This document shows, one piece after another, positions 50,591 through 61,230 of a stretch of DNA of 64,000 nt (positions within the stretch are counted from its first letter, which is position 1; every line of letters begins with the position of its first letter). The notes under the pieces are model-generated. The model had not been told where the DNA came from. It ran no database searches and worked only from the letters and a program-made list of their open reading frames with translations. The position numbers and the translations under genes are program-made. Where the stretch lies: NCBI GenBank assembly GCA_039654915.1, contig CM077593.1:42192501-42256500 (forward strand), given 5' to 3'. This DNA comes from Aquilaria yunnanensis. Its lineage: Eukaryota > Streptophyta > Magnoliopsida > Malvales > Thymelaeaceae.

Positions 50591-51531
50591 AATGAATATT
50601 TATTTTACATGAAACTGTTACAAATTTGGCATCTAGGAAACAAATTTGTCTTGCTGATTAGTATCAAAAGTTTAATCACTTTGGTTGTTGGAGATAAGGA
50701 ATTCAAATGGCTTAAACATTGTTATTTGAAAGTGAATTGTGGCCGTAATCAATGCTATTAATTCCTTGCTCTATTTTATGGAGACTACTACCTTGAAAGC
50801 ATATAGTTAAATTTGTAATGAAAAGTCTAAATATATTAGTATACGACATGATTATATATTAGTATACGACATGATTATGTCTATGATTAATATTGACGGA
50901 GTGATAACTCTTATTTATGTAAAATGTGGGCATAATCTAGTAGAGATTTGGTTTTATCTCTACAATGAGAAAAATGAGACTTAAATCCTTAATAAAAGCA
51001 TCTGTAATAGAAACCCAGCTTTAAATTAATCAAACACTAATTTTAAATTTTAATGGGTAAAAATAAGTTACAGTTATATACTTGTCTGCACTAGATCAGT
51101 ATCAAAATTTTAAACCTAATGTAAACAATTGTTGTGATTGGTAGGATTAGTTTGTATTCTTAATGGAGTTACAGCAATTTGTGTATCTAAGCAACCAGGA
51201 TAGATAAAATGATAAAACTTCACCTTCTTAATATCAAAGAGGCGCTGCTTCTATTAAGAAGTTTGATGAACTTCTTATAATTAATATTACATAACCTAGG
51301 ATTAGCATAAGGCTGTATATAATAATGCTAAGACAGAAGAAAAATCTTGATTAAGTATTGACGAATATTATGTGCGTTATATCTCCAATTCTGGTTCAAT
51401 GAATAGAGGTTCAAATCTTCGCAATACCTACAAGTTCATTAGAACTTTGAGATATATACGTGAATTGAAGTTTCAAATTAAAAGATACCTTCTTATATGT
51501 ATAATATAATGTTTAGTGAATATTAATGTGT
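50591..51531. other. Gene-free AT-rich stretch up to the E1 breakpoint
   Basis: No coding region or element ends. A short duplication, TTAGTATACGACATGATTAT, occurs twice at about 50838-50880. At 51532 the composition changes abruptly to the GC-richer sequence of element E1. Confidence 0.6.
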
Positions 51532-51532
51532 A

Positions 51533-52797
51533 GCAGCCGAGATTCCGGAGTCTGAGGCTGCTACTTCCGAGGTCCCTTCAACCGACGTCCCTCCTCAGAG
51601 TCCTACCGCGTCACAGGCCCTCCTTGATGTAGTGGTAGAAGTACCTTCTGCCGAGGAGCGGCGCAAACGGAAGGGCAAGGGCATTTCGGCCGAGGGCTCC
51701 GAGGACGATGTTGTCGAGGTTCCGCCAGGTTTGTTTCCAGACAAAGTGTACCTCCTTTGTTTTTTCTGGATTGGCTTCTTTGTCTTTAATCTCCTTCTCA
51801 TTCTTATCACGCAGGGGAGTTGACTACCCCTGGCTGGGTGGCCGATCATGCTCGGAAACGAGCTCTTCGGGATGCCAAAATCCCGCAAGGGAAGATACCC
51901 AAGGAGCCTTTTTGGACGTTCACGGAGGACATGAATATGTACTCCGAGGACGTTCCTCAAATGGCTAAGGAAATTTCGAAGGGGGTGCTCACCGAGGCCT
52001 CCTTCAGGGCTATAGCGGCGGCCCACCCGGGGGATAACACCCTCGTCACAAAGATCACCGAGCATGCTGCTCAGGTATATCCTTCACGGCTCTTTCCCTT
52101 CAATTTTTTCCTAAGTGTTTGGCTCTTACTGACCTTGCGTTTATTTTTTTGCAGCTGATGGGATACACCGCCTTTCTCCAAGTTCAGGTGGCCAGGGAGG
52201 TTGCTTTTCGAACTTCGGCCACTCGAACCATGAATGAGACGAGGACCGCACTCGCGGAGTCGGTCGCCAAAAACCAGCAGCTGAAAGAGGCTGCTGAGAA
52301 AGAAGTAGCTGCCCTTCGGGAGGAGTTCCGGAAGGAAAAAGAAGAACTTCAAAAGGACTCCTCCAGGAAGATCGCTGACCTCGGTGACCAAATAAAGGGG
52401 ATGCTCGCCGCCAACGAAGATCTTCTCCAACACAAGGCTGGTTCTGACGGCCGTATAGTGTCGCTGACGTGTGAGAATAACGCTCTCCGGGCCGAGGTCG
52501 AGTTGTTGAAGAAGGAGCCGAAGGGGGAGGAGCAGATAAAGGCGCTGGAGGAGGAGGTCGCGGATCTGAAGGACGAGCTTGACGACCTCGAGCTTGAGAA
52601 GAACAAGTCTGATCGCGTTCCAGGATGGCTTCTGCCTTGCTCGGCACCAGGTTCTCCAGAGGTTCCCAGATTTGGACCTCTCTTTTCTGGAGGGTCTAAA
52701 CATTCCTGGGGGACCTCGGTGGAAATGGTCCAAGGTCGAACATCTGAAACTTCCTCCTTCCATTCCAGCGCCGAAGGTGATGGAAAAGGGCGGGTAG
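51533..52797 (+). pseudogene. E1 antisense ORF, coiled-coil 3' part, spliced
   Basis: A protein of unknown function found antisense in Tat-type elements. The visible exons are 51533-51728 (Ala/Pro/Glu-rich, then KRKGKG), 51815-52074 and 52156-52797. GT-AG introns lie at 51729-51814 and 52075-52155. Exon 2 has RDAKIPQGKIPKEPFW, and exon 3 is a long Lys/Glu/Leu coiled coil (about 52200-52600). The frame slips by a small deletion near 52615. Past that point the correct frame continues as ARHQVLQRFPDLDLSFLEGL to EKGG and a stop. The first, N-terminal exons are missing at the 51532 breakpoint. The homologous ORF of E2 is at 61231-63640 on the minus strand. Confidence 0.8.
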
Positions 52798-52949
52798 ACG
52801 AGTGGCTCTCGGGACGCCGCGAACCTTTTGCCAATTTTAGGGCCCCTTTTCCTTCCCTTCTATTTTGTAATCCTTCTTCGGGCAGTTCTTTATTTTAAAG
52901 CAGCTTTGCTCTTAATGAGGATTTTTTGGCTAAGTATTTTCTTGCAAGT

Positions 52950-53400
52950 TTCTTCATTTCCATTGTTCCGAACACGTTCGCTCAAGAGACTTCGGGAGAC
53001 TTCGCAAAACCTGCAAATTTGACTAAGTCTTTTTGCAGGCTTTTGCATTTCCAGTTTACCCCGAACATGATTGCTCAAGGGACTTCGGAAACCTTCAGTC
53101 AAATTTTTTGTTTTTCCAGTTGTCCCGAGCATGTTTGCTCTAGGGACTTCGGAAAACCTTTCACGAGATTTTTCACTTCCCATTTTCCCGAGCATGTTCG
53201 CTCAAGGGAGTTCGGAAAACCTTTCACGAGATTTTTCACTTCCCATTTTCCCGAGCATGTTCGCTCAAGGGAGTTCGGAAAATTATCTCTGCGCTGGCTA
53301 TGGCGAGTACTTCTGCGAGATTTTTGTTTTCCATCTTTCCCGAGCGTGATGGCTCAAGGGACTTCGGGAAGTCATATCTACGCTTTATCATGGCGAGCAC
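52950..53400. repeat. 66 bp tandem repeats between pol and the antisense ORF
   Basis: CCGAGCATGTTCGCTCAAGG with its neighbours recurs at about 53187 and 53253 in two identical 66-base units. Diverged units lie at about 52975, 53073, 53130 and 53340. The cores CG(A)GC(A)TG.T.GCTCAAGGGA and CTTCGGAAA are retained. E2 has fewer, more diverged copies at 60975-61100. The array lies where the convergent pol and antisense transcripts would end. Confidence 0.9.
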
Positions 53401-53576
53401 CTTTGCGGAATTCTGTTTTGCATAATTTCTGTACACTTAAGAATTTTTCTCAAGGCCATTATGTACAACATAACTCCTCCGCTCAACCTTAAGCGCAGAA
53501 TTTTTTCAAGGCGTCTGAGTGCCAAGTGTTCTTCAATTCTACGCCTTCGGCGTCGCCAAGCTTGTACACGCCTTTT

Positions 53577-54413
53577 TCATACTTCGTCGAGAACCAGATA
53601 GGGTCTTTCCCAGTTTGCGCGAAGTATGCCATGGGATGGCCTTCGGGGTGCGAAGTCGGCCTTTCGGAGAACGAGGTCTCCCTTCTTGATTTCTTTTGGC
53701 CTGGCCCGTAAGTTTACAGCCGCGGCCGCTCTTTGCTGAAAAGCTTTTCTTCTCAGCTCGGCTATTTCTCTGTGTTCGGCCACAAGATCGAGATTGGTTC
53801 TCAGGCCGAGGTCATTACCACCTTCATCAAATACTTGCACCCGTACTGAACGTTGAACTACCTCTAGTGGGATAATGGCCTCTGTTCCGAAGACGAGTGA
53901 GAAAGGAGTCTCCCCTGTGGCTCTTCGGGGCGTCGTTCGGTAGCTCCATAGTACACTTCCTGCCCATTTCCCCTTGGCTTCCCCTAGTCTATTTTTCAGG
54001 CCATCTTTTATGGTCCTGTTCGATACTTCTACCTGCCCGTTGCTTTGGGGGTGAGCTACTGGGTCGAAGTGCATCTTTATTCCGAGGTCGCTGATGAATT
54101 CTTGGAATCCTTTGTCTGTGAACTGGGATCCATTATCAGCTACTAGTACCCTCGGTATGCCAAATCTGCATACGATGTTCTTCCATAGGAACTTCTGCAC
54201 TTCTTTTGCCACGATAGTTGTTAGTGGTTCTGCCTCCTCCCACTTTGAGAAATAGTCCACTGCTACAACACAGAATTTCACGCCTCCGGGTGCTGTGGGG
54301 AGTAGCCCAATAAGGTCTATACCCCAGACTGCGAAGGGCCAAGGATAGTCTGCCGAAGTTACCATTTCCGAGGGTGTCCTTCTGGATTTTCGCGTGTCTC
54401 TGGCAGCTACCAC
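53577..54413 (-). pseudogene. E1 integrase core
   Basis: Integrase inserts the retroelement's cDNA into the chromosome. In this 278-codon frame the catalytic triad is intact: D33 (WGIDLIG), D93 (LVADNGSQF) and E129 (HPQSNGQVEV). It is followed by a C-terminal part with RPKEIKKGDLVL. The N-terminal HHCC zinc finger lies in the neighbouring frame (54136-55146), separated by a frameshift near 54385. The frame ends at a TGA at about 53577; the homologous E2 position is CGA. Confidence 0.9.
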
Positions 54414-55146
54414 ATTTCCGGGCGAACTGTCTTGCGTCCTTTCTCAGGGTAGGCCAGAAGTATCCTTGGCGGAGTATCACTGCTGCCAGGGCATCAGTTC
54501 CAATGTGTGAACCACACATGCCTTCGTGAACTTCTTCAAGGACCATTTCAGTATCCTTTTCATCCACACATCTTTGCAGCGGATTCGCATATCCCTGCCG
54601 ATATAACTCTTCACCAATCAGGAAGAATCTTGCGGAGCGTCTTAGCAGTCTTGCAGCATCGCCGGGGTCTTCAGGGAGCAAATTCTCTGCGAGGTATCTT
54701 TTTATTGGGTCTTTCCATCCTGTTCCCGAGGTCGTCATGCTCAGCACTGACATGCTCGGATGGTCTAGCACCTCGGTATATGTTTTCGACTTCGCCAAGC
54801 AATCTGCCTCAGTGTTATTCCGCCGAGGTACATTTTCGATCCGTACGGCATCAAACTCTTGGATGAGCTTTGCTACTAGCTCATGATATTTTGCCAAAAT
54901 TGGGTCCTTCGCCTCATAATCTCCTGCCGTCTGCCGAACTACAAGCTGGGAATCGCTGTGAGCTTTTAAGTTTCTCACGCCAATCTTTCTGGCCAAGCGC
55001 AATCCCGCTATGAGGGCTTCATACTCAGCTACTTTTTTGGTGACGCCTTGAGCTTTTATGGCCTTCCGAGGCTCATACGTAATTTCGTGTTCGCCCAGCT
55101 CTATGCACCACTTGGAGAGCCTTCCCGAATGATCTACTCTCTTCAT
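54385..55146 (-). pseudogene. E1 archaeal-type RNase H and integrase zinc finger
   Basis: The frame beginning near 55146 contains the junction after RNase H (SGRLSKW) and then AEYEALIAGL, HSDSQLVV and YEAKDP, which are the core of the extra RNase H typical of Tat elements. The usual first Asp block before AEYEAL has been lost by an internal deletion near 55045. Downstream are the spacer (DPIKRYL, GEELYRQGY) and the integrase HHCC finger (VHEGMCGSHIG ... CGSCQRH). After about 54385 the frame is shifted and the remaining 80 codons to 54136 are nonsense. Unlike E2, this copy keeps the stretch upstream of DPIKRYL. Confidence 0.82.
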
Positions 55147-55170
55147 GACATCCCGTAGCGGCAGACTACT

Positions 55171-55635
55171 TCAGACGATGATGGGGTGAGCCTGAAAGTA
55201 TGGTCGCAGCCTTCTCCCTGCAAGCACCAAGGCGTATATAGCTTTTTGAAGCAGAGGGTACCTGACTTCGACGCCATGCAGGGATTTGCTGACATAGCAG
55301 ACCGGCCATTGCTTTGACCCTTCTTCCTTCACGAGGACCGAGCTCACAGCTTTTTCTGGGACGGCGAGGTACAGTACGAGGGGCTCTCCCTCCCGAGGTT
55401 GTCGCAGAGTCGGCAGGCTGGCCAGGTAGACTTCGAGTTCTTCCCAGGCCTTTTGGCAATCTTCATCCCAAGGATGATCATTTCTTCCGAGGTCGCCTTC
55501 CATTTTTGTTAACTTTGTGAGGACTTTGAAGAAAGGTCTATACCTATCTCCGTACCTGGAAATAAACCTGCTCAGAGAGGTTATTCTTCCAGTGAGTCTC
55601 TGCACATCTTTGACTGTGGCAGGAGTTCGGGGCAC
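55171..55635 (-). pseudogene. E1 RNase H (Ty3 type) and RT connection
   Basis: Continues from the reverse transcriptase after a TAG near 55656. It has the conserved TGRI.SLSRFIS and W...C..AWEELK-like connection followed by the RNase H-like LVLYLAVPEKAVSSVLV and the PLLQKAIYALV..RRLRPYFQAHP segment. Acidic catalytic residues of this primary RNase H look degenerate. This is usual for the clade, in which the second RNase H is thought to compensate. The frame ends at a TGA at about 55171. Confidence 0.8.
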
Positions 55636-55653
55636 AAGCAGAGCCTTAATCTT

Positions 55654-56178
55654 CTAGGGGTTAGCGTCGATGCCTCTTTCGGATACCATGTACCCAAGGA
55701 ATTTTCCTGAGGTCATCCCGAAGATGCACTTCTCAGGATTAAGGCGGTTCCCGAAGGCTCTGAGCTTTTGGAAGGTTTCCTCTAAATCTGCAACGTGGTA
55801 GCCAGGCAGCTTGCTCTTGACTATCATATCATCAACATACACCTCCAGGTTTCTCCCCATTTGGTCTTTGAAGACCTTGTTCATCAGCCTCTGGTAGGTG
55901 GCTCCTGCATTTTTGAGCCCGAATGGCATCCTGATATAGCAGTATGTTCCTCCCTCGGTGATGAAGGCAGTCTTCTCTTCATCTTCGGGGTCCATCCTTA
56001 TCTGATGGTAGCCACTGAAGGCGTCTAGGAAACTTAGGAGCCCATATTCAGCAGTTGAATCTACCAGTTGATCTATTGGCGGCAGAGGGTATGAGTCTTT
56101 TGGGCAAGCATCGTTCAAGTTTCTGAAGTCGATGCACATCCGGAGTTTGCTGCTACCTTCTTTTGTGGTGATGACCAC
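55654..56178 (-). pseudogene. E1 reverse transcriptase
   Basis: Copies element RNA into DNA. Clear Ty3/gypsy RT motifs: RMCIDFRNLN, CPKDSYPLPPID, LSFLDAFSGYHQI, FGLKNAGATYQRLMN and the active site YVDD (residues 114-117, about 55828-55839), then NPEKCIFG and FLGY. The frame opens upstream with WLINVVITTKEG. An internal deletion and a frame change near 56230 separate it from the preceding protease-linker frame. Stop TAG follows at about 55656, where family members have Glu. Confidence 0.92.
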
Positions 56179-56225
56179 GTTGATTAACCACTCAGGGTAC
56201 TTGACCTCCCTGATGACTTCAGCAT

Positions 56226-57265
56226 CTAGGAGATGCTGGACTCCGGTTTTGACAAACTTACTTTGAGGCTATGCTGTATTATGCCAGGGTTCACCCCCGG
56301 CATATGTTTTGGCGAGTAGGCAAATAGATCTTTATTTTCCAGCCGAAAGGATACAAGATTTTCCTTGTCACCTTCGGCCAAGCTCTTCCCTATTCGTGTA
56401 GATTGACCTGGGACAAGCTCTATTGCTTCCATTTCTGTTTTGGCGAGATCTTCTTCTTTGCCTTTTTCTGGTGCCCTTGCCTCCATCGTTTGCGCGAGGT
56501 TGCTTGCCGGAGCTTTTCGCCCTTTTACAAACACCTTTCTTACCTCGGCTTGGTCTATGAATACCTCTGCATCTCCATCCTTGGTGGCGAATGTGACAGT
56601 CAAGTACTTGACACCAGGGCGAATATGCAGCTTCTCCATTGTCTGCCTTCCAAGGATGGCGTTGTACAAGGACGGGACGTTCACGACGATGAATCTCGCC
56701 ATTGTGGAGGCGTACAACTCAGCTGCTCCGTTCACCGAAGTCCCTTTCATCATCAGCGGGAGGTCGATACATCCGAGGACGGGGAGTTCGAGTGGTCCAA
56801 GCCAAAAGTGGGCGAGGTGACAGGCTTCAGTTCGCTGCCGGAAATGCCCAAGCTCGGCAGAGGGTGCAAGAATAGGACTTCAGCATTTGAGCCATCATCA
56901 AGCAACACTCTTTTGACGTCCCAGTTCCCTACTCTCGCCATAATCAGTAGCGGATCGTCGTGGGGGAAGACGATGGTGGAGCCACCTTTGCGAGCCAGCT
57001 TCTTTGATGGACTTTGATACTCCATGACTGCAATTTCTCTGGCTTTCCGCTTTCTTTCCGAGGATGGGAGCCCCGTGGTGATGGTTTAGATAACCCCTGC
57101 TGGAGGTGGAGGGCACTTTTTTGGACTTCTATTTCTCCGCCTGTCGGAGTCATAGTCCTCATCTTCGGCCCTTTCTTCCTCCATTTTTCTGCCTTTCGGG
57201 GATGGCATCCTCAGGTATTTCCGAAGTTGGCCATTTTTTATCAGCGACTCTATGTACTTCTTCAG
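56226..57265 (-). pseudogene. E1 gag end, aspartic protease and linker
   Basis: After the gag stop the same frame continues (LKKYIESLIKNGQLRKYLR), passes another TAA near 57086 and enters the pepsin-like protease with the active-site motif LLDDGSNAEVLF (about 56850), in the frame 56753-57025. A one-base shift near 56800 moves the second half of the protease (ELYASTMARFIVVNVPSLYNAILGR) to the frame 56226-56753. It is followed by the linker to RT (LFAYSPKHMPGVNPGIIQH). The DDGS is the clade's form of the D-[ST]-G active site. Confidence 0.8.
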
Positions 57266-58537
57266 CTAGAAGCAGTCTTTGGTGTCATGACCGTGGTCGC
57301 GATGAAACTGGCAGAACTTCTTTGCATTCTTCTTATTATCGGCGGTCATGGCCCTTGGTCGCCGAATCTGCGTCCCTTGCCTTTCCAGCGCCATGAGAAT
57401 GTTGGTCCGTGAAGTGCTCAATGGTGTGAAACTTTGAGGTTTCTTTCCTCGCATCCTCCGAGGTCGTCCTGCGTATTCGGTAGGATGCCGAGCTTGTTGA
57501 CTGGACTCTTCGGGGCGGTGGTGATCAGACTTCGGCCCAGCCATTCTTAGTTCTTCGGCGGTCATGTGCTGTTCTGATCTTCGGTAAAATTCTTCGAGGG
57601 TCTCCGGGGGGTCCTTTGAGAACTCGTAGAACAGCTGTGAGTCTCGCCGAAGGCCTTGTGTCATGGCCAGAATGCGGATTTCGGGCCTAAAGTCTGGGAC
57701 GCTCAGAGCTTCCCTGTTGAATCTTTCGACATAGTCTCGGATGGTTTTTCCATTCCTCTGCTCTATGTCGAACATCTGCACAGGCATCTTCACCGTAGGT
57801 CGGCTCCCGATGAACTGCTGGGTGAAGGCTGTGGACAACTCCTGGAACTCAGTTATGGTTCTTGAAGGCAAGGAATTGTACCATGCCGTGGCTGGCCCTG
57901 TGAGGGTGACTTCGAAGCACTTGCACATGGTAGCGTCGTCAGCACCGTGTATTATCATACTGCATCGGTACTTCGTCAAATGGGCCTGTGGATCAGTACG
58001 GCCATCATAAATCTCCAACCGAGGTACTCTGAAGTCACCTGGCATGGCTGCCTCAACAACGGCCTGAATAAATGGCGAGTCATCTTCGCAGCATGTTCCC
58101 GAGAGTCTGGCCCAAACGGGTTTTCTGGCCACTTGTTTCTCCACTCTGTCCAGCCGTGCTAGTATCCTCTCCATCAGCACTGTGGCGCTAGGGCCTTCTT
58201 CAGGGAATGGAGATCGCCGGCGCCTCTTCGGGGGGTGAGTTCGGCGCTGAGGGGACAAGGACCTCGCCTCGGTCGACGAACTACTTCGCTGTGAGACTCT
58301 CAGTCGCTCGGACCCGGTTTGTCCCACAGGCCGTTTCCCGAGGGCTATATTTTCTGTGGATAATTCTCCGCAAGGGTCTCCACTCCCCGAACTGCGATGT
58401 GTAGACTTGGGGCTTTTCTCCCGAGGGCGTGTCGGTGAGGGGGGTCTCTGGGCCTGTGCTTGCTGTGGCCACCTTCGGTCGATCTGCTGGGTCATTTCAG
58501 ACACGACCGAACGCTGAAAGTCCCTCAAGAAGCTCAT
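57266..58537 (-). pseudogene. E1 gag
   Basis: Structural capsid-like protein that packages element RNA. An upstream ATG at 58738 would translate through the LTR end and primer-binding site, so the ATG at 58537 (MSFLRDFQRS) is the likelier start. A basic, Ser/Pro/Arg-rich N-terminal part is followed by the retrotransposon gag domain (FRVPRLEIYDG, WYNSLPSRTITEFQEL, FTQQFIGSR, YVERFNREA) and an atypical zinc knuckle CQFHRDHGHDTKDC at the end. A TAG at 57266, where CAG or another sense codon is expected, cuts the frame just after the knuckle. Confidence 0.9.
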
Positions 58538-58688
58538 GGTGATTACCAAAGGGCGGTCTTCCTCAGGCGCAGAAGTCCCTGGGAGTGTTTGCTCAGCAGC
58601 CGGTTGTATCTCAGGCGCGGACGGGGACTTCGGGAGCCTCTTGTCCTTAGAACGCCGAGTCTCAACGACGGCGATCTCAGAGCGGGTT

Positions 58689-58706
58689 CCCACAGACGGC
58701 GCCAAA
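58689..58706 (-). other. E1 primer-binding site
   Basis: TTTGGCGCCGTCTGTGGGAA-type sequence on the minus strand directly after the LTR end (CTGGCCATCA). It is the place where a tRNA primes minus-strand synthesis. This TGGCGCC motif is common at this position in plant Ty3/gypsy elements. I do not assign the exact tRNA. Confidence 0.75.
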
Positions 58707-59586
58707 TGATGGCCAGGGGCCTCATCGTTTATAGTCATGGTGACTGGTGGAGAGACTTCTGGGAGGAAGAACGCCTGGTGGAATGGATAGCCCGAAGGAG
58801 AGTGCCTGAAAGCTCAGAAACAAAGGGTTAGGAGGCCCCTGGAGTGTCTTTCCGGGGGGGGGAGCCTCCGACGCCCAAGTCAGTGGTGGCTGAGAAAAGG
58901 CAGAGGAAATAGCACAAAGGGCTGAAGAGTCTCGCATGGTAGTTTTCTCAGAGTGTGGGAGCAGTGTTTGGCCAACCAACCAGCCTACTGCCAAGTATCA
59001 ATTCCTGGTATTTATAGGAGCGCCTAGCCCGTTCAGATCACGACACGTGTTCGGTCGGATGTTCCCTGAGTTTCTGGGCGTAGGAAACAGATAACTGGTA
59101 GCAGGTTGTCCTGAGCCACGTGCTGAGATGGGCCATGATGTGATTCTGATGGCGTCCATATGTCAGAGCGCCTATTCAGGCGACTTTATGACGTCTGCGA
59201 AAGGACGTGTCAGAGGCTTCCTTAAATGCTTCCATAAATGCTCCTGCCGTACTCCCGAGGTCCCTGGGTGAGGTCGTCCTCTAGTTCGGACAGAGCCTCT
59301 TCGGGAAACAAGCCCTCAGTTCGGGGGTTCCCAGTTTCAGGGAATTCCGCCTTCAGGGATATCATGTTCGGCTCGCTATGTCTGGTGCTGCTTTTCCGAA
59401 GGCGATATGTTCACAACCTTGGGGGGCGAGTAGTGTCCTCGGGGTTTCCTGGCGTGCAGGGCTCGGAGCTCTTTGGCTATCTCCCGAGGTGCCTGATCGC
59501 ACCTTTTCTCGGGTAGCGCCAGCTTCTTCTGGCCATCATTGTGGCAGGGAGTTCGGCCAGATAGAGGCGATAGCGTTTGGCTATCA
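58707..59586 (-). mobile_element. E1 5' LTR (880 bp)
   Basis: In plus-strand reading it starts TGATGGCCAG and ends TTGGCTATCA, so the LTR has TGATAGCCAA / CTGGCCATCA inverted termini. The inner border abuts the primer-binding site. The outer border abuts E2 pol sequence, which resumes at 59587 in the opposite orientation. The second LTR of E1 is absent from the window. The LTR also contains a GGGAGCCTCC...AAGTCAG block seen again, decayed, at 10738. Confidence 0.85.
59007..59018 (-). promoter_or_regulatory. E1 LTR TATA box
   Basis: CCTATAAATACC on the minus strand, about 300 bases from the inner LTR end. This places transcription start near 58980, as expected for the U3-R border of an LTR of this size. 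Confidence 0.7.
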
Positions 59587-60792
59587 ATAGCGACCTTGGG
59601 AAAAGGATGGAAGGATCCAATAAAAAGGTACCTCATGGAAAATGTGCTCCCCGAACACCCCGGTGACGCTGCAAAACTGCGAAGGCGCTCCGGCCGTTTC
59701 TTCCTAATCGGTGAAGAACTATACCGACAGGGATACGCGAATCCGCTTCAAAGATGTGTGAACGAAGAGGATACTAAAATGATCCTTGAAGAAGTCCACA
59801 AAGGCATGTGTGGTTCACACATTGGAACCGATGCCCTGGCGGCAGTGATACTTCGCCAGGGATACTTCTGGCCGACCCTAAGAAAGGACGCAAGGCAGTT
59901 CGTCCGGAAATGCGGTAGTTGCCAGAGACACGCGAACATCCAGAGGGCACCCTCGGAAATGGTAACTTCAGCTGACTATCCCTGGCCCTTCGCAGTCTGG
60001 GGTATAGACCTTATTGGGCCGCTCCCCTCAGCGCCCGGAGGTGTGAAATTCTGCGTGGTAGCAATAGACTATTTCTCCAAATGGGTCGAGGCAGAACCGC
60101 TAGCAACTATCTCGGCGAAAGAAGCGCAGAAGTTTGTATGGAAGAACATCATATGCAGATTCGGCATACCGAGGGTACTAGTGGCTGGTAATGGATCCCA
60201 ATTCACAGACAAAGGATTCCAGGAATTTATCAGCGACCTCGGAATAAAGATGCACTTCGCCCCAGTAGCTCACCCCCAAAGCAACGGGCAGGTGGAGGTA
60301 TTTAACAGGACCATAAAATATGGCCTGAAAAAGAGACTGGGGGAAGCAAAAAGGAAATGGCCAGGAGAACTCCAAAGTGTATTATGGAGTTACCGAATGA
60401 CGCCCCGAAGAGCCACAGGGGAGACCCCCTTCTCACTCGTCTTCGGAACAGAGGCCATCATCCCTATCGAGATAGTTAGACCATTAGTACGGGTGCAAGT
60501 ATTTGATGAAGGTGGGAACGACCTCAGCCTAAGAACGAAGCTCGACCTTGTCTGCGAACACAGAGAAATAGCTGAGCTGAGAAGGAAAGCTTTCCAGCAA
60601 AGAGTGGCCGCGGCTATAAATTTACGAGCCAGGCCAAAAGAAATCAAGAAAGGGGACCTCGTTCTCCTAAAGGCTGACTTTGCACCCCGAAAGCCATCCC
60701 ACGGAGTACTTCACGCGACTGGGAAGGACCTTATCTGGTTCTTGCCGAAGTACGAAAAGGCGTGTACAAACTTGGCGACACCGAAGGCGTAG
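59587..60792 (+). pseudogene. E2 integrase, catalytic Asp lost
   Basis: The open frame has the spacer (DPIKRYL), HHCC zinc finger (VHKGMCGSHIG ... CGSCQRH), WGIDLIGPL with the first Asp, LVAGNGSQF, and HPQSNGQVEVF with the Glu. The second catalytic Asp is Gly (GGT at 60187-60189, where E1 has GAT). The frame that reads into it from 59539 starts inside the E1 LTR and is not natural. Near 60710 a small deletion shifts the frame, so the end (GKDLIWFLPKYEKAC) is aberrant and stops at 60792. Apart from these it is better preserved than E1's integrase. Confidence 0.9.
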
Positions 60793-61230
60793 AATTGAAA
60801 AACACTTGGCACTCAAATGCCCTGAAGAAATTATACGCTTAAGATGGAGCGGAAGGATTGTATTGTACAAAAAATATCCTAAGTACAGAATGTCCTTGAG
60901 AAAAATTCTTAAGTGTACAAAATGGTGCCAGACAGAATTCCGCGAAGGTGTTCGCCGTGATAAAGCGCAGATGTGACTTTCCAAAATCCCTTGAGCCATC
61001 ACGCTCGGAAAAATGGAAAAAATCTCGCGAAAGTACACGCCGCAACAAGCGCAGAATAGTTTTCCGAAGTCTCGTGAGCGAACGCGTTCGGAACGAATGA
61101 AATGCAAAATCTTGCAAAAAAGACTTAGCCAAAAAATATTCATTGAGAATGATCAGGCTTACAAAGAGGAAGCGCCCAAAGAAGGAGCAGAAAAATGAAG
61201 AGAAAAAAAGGAAAAGGCCCCTAAAATAGC

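Larger units (their letters stand above)
51532..59586 (-). mobile_element. E1: truncated Ty3/gypsy Tat-type retrotransposon
   Basis: On the minus strand the order is LTR (58707-59586), primer-binding site, gag, protease, reverse transcriptase, RNase H, a second archaeal-like RNase H, integrase, 66 bp repeats, then an ORF in the opposite sense. The second RNase H and the antisense ORF are hallmarks of the Tat clade (Grande, Retand and relatives). The element is cut at 51532 in the middle of the antisense ORF, so its 3' LTR is missing. Pol is broken by at least five stops or frameshifts. E1 is inserted into the integrase-proximal pol of E2, which resumes at 59587. Confidence 0.88.

Noticed and set aside
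58537..58738. gag start at the first ATG (58738)
   Set aside because: That reading would translate the LTR end and primer-binding site; the ATG at 58537 is the first one beyond them.
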